DNA from: Bacilli bacterium
GTDB lineage: Bacteria > Bacillota_I > Bacilli_A > RFN20 > CAG-826
Length of the DNA: 10,720 nucleotides
Assembly (NCBI GenBank): GCA_017551465.1
Contig: JAFZLN010000146.1
Coordinates: 1 to 10,720, forward strand
Direction of reading: 5' to 3'
The notes under the pieces were generated by a model. The model ran no database searches, was not told the origin of the DNA, and saw nothing but the letters and a program-made list of their open reading frames with translations. Positions 1 to 5,869 of the stretch are shown here, in pieces. A program made the translations under genes and the position numbers. Each line of letters starts with the position of its first letter. Position 1 is the stretch's first letter.

Positions 1-1130
1 TTAACGAACATGCTCTTATATTCTTCTCTTTTAGAGTAAGTGTTATAGATTCTAGTTTTAGAATCGTCGTTTAAAATATCAGAAATCGCTAAAGAGAGGA
101 TACGAATATAACGATAGTTAATAGCATTGAAGTCTTTAATAAAATGACTAATTGATGTGGTTTTCTTTGCGCCAAAGTATTTAGCGCGAAAACTATCTGG
201 ATCAATTAACGCATCAGCATAATAATAATTCTCAATTTCTATTTCAAAATCATCATGGTCTCTAATAACAATATAGACCTTTTCACCACAGTCACCTGTA
301 AAACTACCAACAGTGTTATAAGAAAGAACCAGATATTTTCTCTTTTCGTTATTTTCTGTATAAGCAACTTTATCTTCAATAGCGCTTAAATAGAAATAAG
401 CGGGTTTATTCGCTAAGAAAGCATAACTTGTATTCATCTCAAAGTTATCATCTATCTTGTTCATCTTTCTGACATTAAGTCTTTCAAAATTAATGACCTT
501 TTGTGTCTTAGACGAAATAATGTGCAACTCTTGGTCGTTATACATGAATGGACTATGTTCAATATCGATATTAGTTAAGAAAGGCGCCATTGAAAGGAAA
601 TCAATAAGTTTCTTTCTTAAATATGCTTTATCGTTTTCTTGCCCGCGGATTGTTCTACCACTTCTACAAATATCCAGGCAGGAAGAGAAATCATTGATGG
701 TGGCAAAATCACCTTCAATGCCTAATTCTTTTGTGTATACAGAGTTATTCTCACTATTGAACATAATCTGAATGTCAGAAAGGATATTTTCAATAAGTTC
801 ATAGGAAAGATTAAAAGAAGAATACAACTTTTCAAAAGTTGTGATAATGCGCATGAAATTGGATGATCTAGATAGTTTTGTATTCTCTTTTAAAGCGTTT
901 GGTCTTTGTTTCTTCCAGGTTAAATACTTACCATATAAGTACATGAAAGAAATAATAATGACGTTATTAAAATAGGAATAGATTTGACTTGGTTGTGTTA
1001 AGAATGTTTTGTCTTCCCAGTCAATATCAAAAAGGAAGTTCTTAACATCTTCGTCTCGAATCTTTTCTATCTCTTTACGTGCAGCATCAAGAGTCATGCC
1101 CTCTTGATTGATGGTATTAAAATCACTCAT
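1..1130 (-). CDS. Unrecognised protein, last visible gene of the TIR operon, 3' end beyond the window
   Basis: An open frame runs from an ATG at 1130 to the left edge without a stop. It gives 376 codons plus two bases, so the protein is incomplete at its C-terminus. The TTA at bases 1-3 is out of frame and is not its stop codon. The start overlaps the end of the ParA-like gene by 8 nt (ATGAGTGA), and AGGTG lies about 6 nt upstream, so translational coupling is likely. I recognise no domain. The N-terminal half looks helical and has a short hydrophobic stretch near residues 55-68 (NNVIIISFMYLYG) that is too short and polar-flanked to call a membrane segment with confidence. Residues 240-300 look like alternating beta strands (AYFYLSA, KYLVLSY, KVYIVIRDHDD). 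Codon use resembles its neighbours. It is probably a component of the same system as the upstream TIR, coiled-coil and ATPase proteins. Confidence 0.85.
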   Translation of the reverse strand, partial: MSDFNTINQEGMTLDAARKEIEKIRDEDVKNFLFDIDWEDKTFLTQPSQIYSYFNNVIIISFMYLYGKYLTWKKQRPNALKENTKLSRSSNFMRIITTFEKLYSSFNLSYELIENILSDIQIMFNSENNSVYTKELGIEGDFATINDFSSCLDICRSGRTIRGQENDKAYLRKKLIDFLSMAPFLTNIDIEHSPFMYNDQELHIISSKTQKVINFERLNVRKMNKIDDNFEMNTSYAFLANKPAYFYLSAIEDKVAYTENNEKRKYLVLSYNTVGSFTGDCGEKVYIVIRDHDDFEIEIENYYYADALIDPDSFRAKYFGAKKTTSISHFIKDFNAINYRYIRILSLAISDILNDDSKTRIYNTYSKREEYKSMFV

Positions 1131-2079
1131 TAGCGGCACCTACAATTAAATCAGTTACTTTGTCGTATGCTTTATACGCTAGTTCTTCATCTTCTAATAA
1201 TTGTTCACCATCATGAAGGTTTTCTTTGATTCTATAAAGAATGTCTTCTTCTAATTTGAAGCGACCAACTTCTGGCACACCATACCATTCACCTTCAAAC
1301 ATAGAGGTGACTAATTGGCTACCATCGAGGCCTTTATTTGCAAAAGCTTTTTGTAATTTACTAATTGTGTCTTCTTTGACAGATTCAAAGTTGAATAAGC
1401 CACCCGCAACTTTAACTTTCTTACGGCAATCTGGAACAGCATTAGGCACTAAGATGTACTTTTGTTGACCATCAGTGTCTAAGTTATCTTCTAAGAATTC
1501 GATTGTACCTCTACGGTGTTGCTTTGTAATACGGAAGCAAACCAACACTGTGTCGCAGCGTTGTAATGCTTGTCTGCCTGTTACTTGATTACCAGCAGGT
1601 AAGTCAAAGATAACCGCTTTGCAACCAGTTGCTTCACAAATGGATAAGAAGTCATAGATGCATTTATTATTTGGCATATCAAAACCTGCACCAGTTGTTT
1701 TTGGCTGGGCAGGAACAAATAAGACCGACTTATTAGCGTTCGCTTCTTTATAAGACAAACCAAATTGGAAACCAACTGGGGCTAATAAGTTATAAAAGTC
1801 TAATTCATCTAGTGATTTAGGATTCATCTTAACATCCGCTTTTAAGCGAGAGAGCATAGAAGCATTATCAGAGGAGATTAATTTATTGGTGGTCATTCTT
1901 GTCTTTGTATCAGCTTCTAGAATATAAGAAAGACCAGCACTATCTAAGTCCATGTCCACTAAGATGATTGGGTGTTTTTCATCAGCACCTAATTTCTTAA
2001 CTAAGAATGGGATAGTGTTATAAATAAGGGAGGTTCTACCAGAACCGCCTTTATACGAGAAAAACGCTAGTGTTTGCAT
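1123..2079 (-). CDS. ParA/MinD-like P-loop ATPase with variant KGGSGRTS Walker A
   Basis: This 318-residue protein belongs to the ParA/MinD (SIMIBI) class of ATPases. The N-terminus has a deviant Walker A, SYKGGSGRTS, at residues 8-17. The signature lysine K10 is kept, but the usual GK[ST] lysine is arginine (R15). VDMDLDSAG at 41-49 fits the switch I or A' region, and FDLPAG at 158-163 fits Walker B or switch II. The variant recalls the ParA-like group sometimes called KGGVGR-motif ATPases, which I remember from conflict-type gene clusters; that association is from memory. ParA-like ATPases usually dimerise with ATP and control assembly or positioning of a partner. The start has GGAGG 7 nt upstream. 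It sits 14 nt after the coiled-coil gene and overlaps the next gene by 8 nt. No partition partner (ParB) is visible, so plasmid or chromosome segregation is unlikely. Confidence 0.88.
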   Translation of the reverse strand: MQTLAFFSYKGGSGRTSLIYNTIPFLVKKLGADEKHPIILVDMDLDSAGLSYILEADTKTRMTTNKLISSDNASMLSRLKADVKMNPKSLDELDFYNLLAPVGFQFGLSYKEANANKSVLFVPAQPKTTGAGFDMPNNKCIYDFLSICEATGCKAVIFDLPAGNQVTGRQALQRCDTVLVCFRITKQHRRGTIEFLEDNLDTDGQQKYILVPNAVPDCRKKVKVAGGLFNFESVKEDTISKLQKAFANKGLDGSQLVTSMFEGEWYGVPEVGRFKLEEDILYRIKENLHDGEQLLEDEELAYKAYDKVTDLIVGAANE

Positions 2080-2093
2080 ATGATATCCTCCAA

Positions 2094-4187
2094 TTACTTA
2101 CTGAGTAAGCTGATGTTGATTTGTTCGATAATCTTATCAATAACTTCACGATAGGCTTTGTAATCGCCTAAGCCTTCGTTATTTGTTTCTCTAAACTTAT
2201 CAATATCTTTTCTCGCACTACCAGCATCTTTATTGATACCTTCAACAAAGCCTCTATAGGCATAAGCAGAGACTAAAGTGGCGACAGCTTTCGCTAAGGC
2301 ATCAGCATCACCTCTATCGGTTGTATCTGCCACACGGAAATCATCGTGAGAGAAGATATAGTCACGCGCTTGGTTTAAAGCATTTGGTAAGTATTTGACA
2401 AGTTCTTGTTCTAAGACTTCTCTTACCAAATCTTTGATAGCAACGATAATTGGAAGATTTTCTCTTTCTTGTTTAACTTTCTTAACAGCCTCGTTAGCTT
2501 CTTCAACTTTTCTATTAGCTTCTTCTCTAGCAGCTTCAATTTCTTGTTGGGCGGCTTCTCTAGCGGCTTTAACAATCGCATCTGCTTCAGCGTTGTTCTT
2601 AGCGATTCTAGCTTGAGGATCTAAGAATGGTTGTTCGTATTTTTCATAGTATTCGTAGAAGTCCGCTAAGGTAGAAACGAAGACAGAGTTAATGGATACG
2701 TCATACATTTCTTTATCCCAAATCCATTCTTTGACGTTTCTCTTCTTATCAAGACGTCTAGATTCAAGAATGAGTTTGAGGTAATCCATCATTTGCTTTT
2801 GTGGATATTGGACAATCCAAGCGGAGATCAAGGAATATGTCTTAACCAATAATGGGATGATAGTAATAACTTGAATACGTTGTTTTCTTAAATAGTTAGC
2901 GGTTTCAAAGAAATTAGTTGGAATGAATTCATTGAAGTTAAGAACGTATTGTTCAACAATATATAACTTCTTGCTAATCTCTAAGTCCATATACATGTCA
3001 AAGACATTGGCAATAACAGAAGAGGCATATTCTAGTTTTCTTAATTCTGGTAAGTACTTATCGTAGATATCAAATACGCCACAGTTATTGAGAATAGAGA
3101 CTGCAAATAATGTATTAAATAAAGCATTGTTTGTTGTGGATCTTTCAATTTCGGAATGGTCAATTGGTTTACCATCAACACCAAGGAATAAGTCTCTTAA
3201 GTCAATATCTGCAATGTAATCATCCACTCTTAAACCAACACCACGGAGAATATCACGTAATTCGTTGAATTCTTCATCAATGCTTTGAATGAATTTAACG
3301 TCGTGGTCAAACTTATTAACTTTATCTTGTGAAATCTGTTTTCTAGCTTGTTCAACGTTATTAGCACGTAAAGCATAGATGGCTTCTTGTGCGGATTCGA
3401 AGATGGACATGTAGGCTTGGGAAACAGAATAAGTGAAATATAAAGATGGTTCTAATTTTTCTTTTTCGCCTTCTAATAACGATTCATCTTTGAAACGGGT
3501 GAAGTTCCAACCTAAATAGTTAATTATAATTTCTTCTTCCTCTAATGTTCCGTCTTCATGAGTCTTTGAGAATTTTCTAACAGTTGGCTTTGGATTAGGG
3601 ATTGCGGATAAGCAAAGGAATCTTAATGTTTCTTTAACAACATCGTTTAACGCTAAAAGGATATCATCGACATTGCCAACACCATCAATCTTGATAAGGT
3701 TCTTATCTTTTTGGTTATTAACAAGTCTAAATAGTACTTCTCTAACTTCAATAATGGATGATAAGAGTTTAGAAGCGGTATCAACGTATGGATCTCTGAT
3801 TGTTCTATCGAATGGAGTAAGGTTGAATCTTAAACGGGCTGGTTGGCCTTCGACAGGATGTTCTTTGAGTTCTTTATATTGAGCATATTCAATTTGGTTA
3901 AATAACTCTTTTAGGTTCTCCTTCATTAAGTCAAGATAGCCATCAGCCTTCTTGATATCGAGATTCATCGCCGATAATGTGGCTAATGATTTAAGACCGT
4001 CAGCAACTGAAACGATACCAACGTGAGTGTTGTTATCAGAAAGATAGAAGCACTTGTCTTTGTTGACTGTGTTTTTAATCTTTTCGTAAATCTTTTCAGC
4101 GATTTCAGTTTTGTCGACATAAAGATTAAAAATACGACCTTCCTGTTCCTTTTCTTCAATAATTACATCCTTTAAAACGTCTTCCAT
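2094..4187 (-). CDS. Large, mostly helical protein with a C-terminal coiled coil, family unknown
   Basis: This 697-residue protein is the second gene of the TIR operon. I recognise no named family. The sequence is rich in charged, probably helical segments. Residues about 524-577 form a strongly predicted coiled coil dense in Ala, Glu, Arg and Lys (for example AREAAQQEIEAAREEANRKV). Residues 438-461 are a hydrophobic helix (VITIIPLLVKTYSLISAWIV) interrupted by one lysine; it may be buried or membrane-associated. There is no signal peptide, Walker motif or obvious nuclease motif. The start is an ATG 3 nt after the TIR stop, with GGAGGA placed inside the last codons of the TIR gene, so the two genes are probably coupled. 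Size and coiled coil suggest a scaffold or sensor that brings the TIR protein and the ATPase together. That role is inference only. Confidence 0.85.
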   Translation of the reverse strand: MEDVLKDVIIEEKEQEGRIFNLYVDKTEIAEKIYEKIKNTVNKDKCFYLSDNNTHVGIVSVADGLKSLATLSAMNLDIKKADGYLDLMKENLKELFNQIEYAQYKELKEHPVEGQPARLRFNLTPFDRTIRDPYVDTASKLLSSIIEVREVLFRLVNNQKDKNLIKIDGVGNVDDILLALNDVVKETLRFLCLSAIPNPKPTVRKFSKTHEDGTLEEEEIIINYLGWNFTRFKDESLLEGEKEKLEPSLYFTYSVSQAYMSIFESAQEAIYALRANNVEQARKQISQDKVNKFDHDVKFIQSIDEEFNELRDILRGVGLRVDDYIADIDLRDLFLGVDGKPIDHSEIERSTTNNALFNTLFAVSILNNCGVFDIYDKYLPELRKLEYASSVIANVFDMYMDLEISKKLYIVEQYVLNFNEFIPTNFFETANYLRKQRIQVITIIPLLVKTYSLISAWIVQYPQKQMMDYLKLILESRRLDKKRNVKEWIWDKEMYDVSINSVFVSTLADFYEYYEKYEQPFLDPQARIAKNNAEADAIVKAAREAAQQEIEAAREEANRKVEEANEAVKKVKQERENLPIIVAIKDLVREVLEQELVKYLPNALNQARDYIFSHDDFRVADTTDRGDADALAKAVATLVSAYAYRGFVEGINKDAGSARKDIDKFRETNNEGLGDYKAYREVIDKIIEQINISLLSK

Positions 4188-4190
4188 AGT

Positions 4191-5249
4191 TTAATCCTCC
4201 GTATCAAGGTGAATAGTAAGCACTAGCATTGGTGAACCATAACAAGTAAATGGAGAAAGAACTCCTCCATCCATCGAGTTATAAGTATTGTTTAGCAAAG
4301 AAATTCTCCCATTATTGCTATAAAAGTATATGTACTTTTCGTGTCTATAAGATTCTAACACATAATTGCTTTCAAGCATATTATTTGATAATATCTTGTC
4401 TTTATATTTATTAAAAAAGACATCATCCATCAAAGACGTGTCATAGTTATCTAATTTTGCTCTTGCAATAAATTTTTGTAATTCTTTGTTGATTTCTTCT
4501 TTTGTGCCAAGGCAAGAAAAGAGGGAATTAGACATGATTAGCACTACTTCTGCACGTGTGGCGTCGATTAATCTCCACCATATGTTTTCGAATTCATAAG
4601 CATGTTCGGTATTAGATGCTTGGAGATATAGGATGCTATCATCAAAATCATCTGTGAATACTACATCATTATGGATTGGCGGATATTCAATAAACTTCTT
4701 TTGAGGGTACTTACCTAGTTTGATGTAGTAGGACTCACCTCTTTGTTCGATGGAGTATTTGTCTTTCTTTTCCATCTTTTTCACAAAGGCTTCATAGTTA
4801 TTAACCACATCAACATCCGTATCAATTAGTGTTCTTAACAGCTGATCCGCACTAGCATCGTTATTGGTGGCGTATAACACTGTATCATCAATATCCAAAT
4901 CGTCTTTCAATACTTTCTTTGCTTCTAGGCTAAGAGCGTTATCAATTACCACCGGATATAGGGTCATATTATGTGTTTTTAAATAGTCTAGTTCTAATGA
5001 GCAAGCATCTGAAACCGCCCAGTTATTAGATACAAAAATAATAGCGCCTAAGCATTTAGAATCGGAGATGTGGGATTGCACTCTTTCATTCCATCTTTCA
5101 CCAATTCTAAGATCTTTATCGTACCAGTAGTTTATATATCTCTCGTCTAGGCGCGTCAAAAAAGATAAGACCTCATCTTGGTCTCGATGAGAATAGGATA
5201 TAAACAAATAGTTGTTGTTCTTAAGATTAACAGCTGTAAGAAAACCCAT
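4191..5249 (-). CDS. TIR-domain protein, probable NADase effector, with possible DUF6273-like C-terminus
   Basis: First gene of the four-gene operon. Counting from the upstream TTG at 5276 (361 residues), the TIR domain covers about residues 22-115. It has strand A YLFISYSHRDQDE (23-35), a BB-loop-like KDLRIGERWNE (54-64), and FVSNNWAVSDACSLELDYL (81-99), where E95 sits at the catalytic glutamate position of NAD+-cleaving TIRs. I prefer the ATG at 5249 (352 residues) because a TATAAT box ends directly next to the TTG, so transcription should begin downstream of it. Neither start has a clear Shine-Dalgarno site, and the leader would be only about 20 nt. The C-terminal half (184-358: YYIKLGKYPQ, IWWRLIDATRAEVVLIMSN, then GSPMLVLTIHLD) recalls the layout of DUF6273 domains; this is a resemblance, not a firm assignment. 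Bacterial TIR effectors typically deplete NAD+ or make a nucleotide signal once a partner senses infection. Confidence 0.88.
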   Translation of the reverse strand: MGFLTAVNLKNNNYLFISYSHRDQDEVLSFLTRLDERYINYWYDKDLRIGERWNERVQSHISDSKCLGAIIFVSNNWAVSDACSLELDYLKTHNMTLYPVVIDNALSLEAKKVLKDDLDIDDTVLYATNNDASADQLLRTLIDTDVDVVNNYEAFVKKMEKKDKYSIEQRGESYYIKLGKYPQKKFIEYPPIHNDVVFTDDFDDSILYLQASNTEHAYEFENIWWRLIDATRAEVVLIMSNSLFSCLGTKEEINKELQKFIARAKLDNYDTSLMDDVFFNKYKDKILSNNMLESNYVLESYRHEKYIYFYSNNGRISLLNNTYNSMDGGVLSPFTCYGSPMLVLTIHLDTED

Positions 5250-5276
5250 AATGTGTTTGTAATATTTATCAAACAA

Positions 5277-5305
5277 ATTATAACTTTAATTAGGTTATGC
5301 CGCAA
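5277..5305 (-). promoter_or_regulatory. Probable promoter of the TIR operon
   Basis: On the minus strand, TATAAT lies at 5282-5277, and TTGCGG at 5305-5300 sits 17 nt upstream as a partial -35 box (TTG conserved). Transcription would start near 5270. That would leave the TTG codon at 5276 outside the message and the ATG at 5249 with a leader of about 20 nt. The -10 is exact and the spacing ideal, but the -35 is only a half match. Confidence 0.5.
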
Positions 5306-5328
5306 TATAGGGATTTATATGTAAGTGG

Positions 5329-5336
5329 GTTATAAT
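5329..5336 (+). promoter_or_regulatory. Probable -10 element of the 145-residue protein gene
   Basis: A perfect TATAAT (5331-5336) lies 36 nt before the start codon of the plus-strand gene. No good -35 box is visible 16-18 nt upstream (TAGGGA at 17). It is the mirror image of the TIR operon -10: GTTATAATT occurs at 5329-5337 on the plus strand and at 5284-5276 on the minus strand. Confidence 0.45.
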
Positions 5337-5358
5337 TATTAATAGATTGCTAGATATT

Positions 5359-5364
5359 AGGAGG
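5359..5364 (+). promoter_or_regulatory. Strong Shine-Dalgarno site before the 145-residue protein
   Basis: AGGAGG ends 8 nt before the ATG at 5373 and fixes the start. The site lies in GGAGGCACTT (5360-5369), a 10-nt word repeated exactly in the 3' arm of this gene's own terminator (5832-5841). Confidence 0.8.
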
Positions 5365-5372
5365 CACTTGCT

Positions 5373-5810
5373 ATGTGGATTTATAACCATGAATTAAAGT
5401 TTGGTTTCGAAATACCAGATGACTTTGAAGAAATAGAGAAAAAAGATTATAAGAAGTATCACATCCATGAAGGTACTCTTAATATCTTTATTAAGTTTGA
5501 TGGTGTAATCCCTCACACCATTTCCATCAATAGAGATGATAAAGCTGAAAGCGAGGAGGAATATAACAAACTCGTTTGGCTAAATATAGAAAATATGGAA
5601 AAGATAGGTATGAGAGTAACTCAACATCTTCACCACTATAAAGATGGTAGAAGGGTTGATATTATCTACTCACATTTTAAAAAGTTAAAATACGTTACTT
5701 ATTTCACCACTATTAACGGAACAATGATTGCCTGCTCAATCGAGATTAAAGAAATCAATGATGCTGAAGATAAAATTGTTGCGGCTTTATTTGAATCCAT
5801 AGAATGCTAA
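5373..5810 (+). CDS. Small uncharacterised protein, possibly PsbP/DUF1795-like fold
   Basis: This 145-residue protein is the only clear plus-strand gene. Its start is set by AGGAGG 8 nt upstream. There is no signal peptide or membrane segment, so it is probably cytoplasmic. The pattern is an N-terminal strand with FGFEIPDDFEE (10-20), several alternating strands in the middle (TLNIFIKFDG, HTISINRD, YVTYFTTINGTMIACSIEI), and a short C-terminal helix (AEDKIVAALFESI). That order recalls small PsbP-like/DUF1795-type proteins, but the match is weak and no function follows from it. It is transcribed away from the TIR operon from a facing promoter and ends at a hairpin terminator, so it is monocistronic. 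Being divergent from the operon it could be a regulator or an antagonist of it, but nothing in the sequence shows a DNA-binding motif. It could equally be an unrelated resident gene. Confidence 0.82.
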   Translation: MWIYNHELKFGFEIPDDFEEIEKKDYKKYHIHEGTLNIFIKFDGVIPHTISINRDDKAESEEEYNKLVWLNIENMEKIGMRVTQHLHHYKDGRRVDIIYSHFKKLKYVTYFTTINGTMIACSIEIKEINDAEDKIVAALFESIEC

Positions 5811-5816
5811 TTGATA

Positions 5817-5843
5817 AAAAGTGCCTTGGTTGGAGGCACTTTT
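5817..5843. terminator. Bidirectional hairpin terminator between convergent genes
   Basis: AAAAGTGCC (5817-5825) pairs with GGCACTTTT (5835-5843) around a 9-nt loop. On the plus strand the GC-rich stem is followed by TTTT, and on the minus strand by TTTTT. The hairpin lies 7 nt after the stop codon of the 145-residue protein gene and 27 nt after the stop codon of the lipoprotein gene, so it probably ends both transcripts. Confidence 0.85.
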
Positions 5844-5869
5844 GATTTGACATAAATAATAACTATTTT

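Noticed and set aside
457..771. Plus-strand open frame of 104 codons
   Set aside because: It lies opposite the long minus-strand gene 1-1130, has no ribosome site and no recognisable protein features.
1123..2079. Plasmid partition (ParA) locus
   Set aside because: No ParB-like gene or iterated centromere-like repeats, and the gene sits in the middle of a TIR-led operon.
2395..2616. Plus-strand Ser/Ala/Leu-rich frame
   Set aside because: It is the antisense of the Ala/Glu-rich coiled coil of the 697-residue protein; the low-complexity composition explains the open frame.
3556..3580. Rx5H pattern (RKFSKTH) in the 697-residue protein as a HEPN RNase motif
   Set aside because: A single short pattern without the surrounding HEPN helical context; chance is likely.
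5250..5276. TTG at 5276 as start of the TIR protein
   Set aside because: It touches the -10 box, so it would probably lie outside the transcript; the ATG at 5249 is preferred, though not proven.
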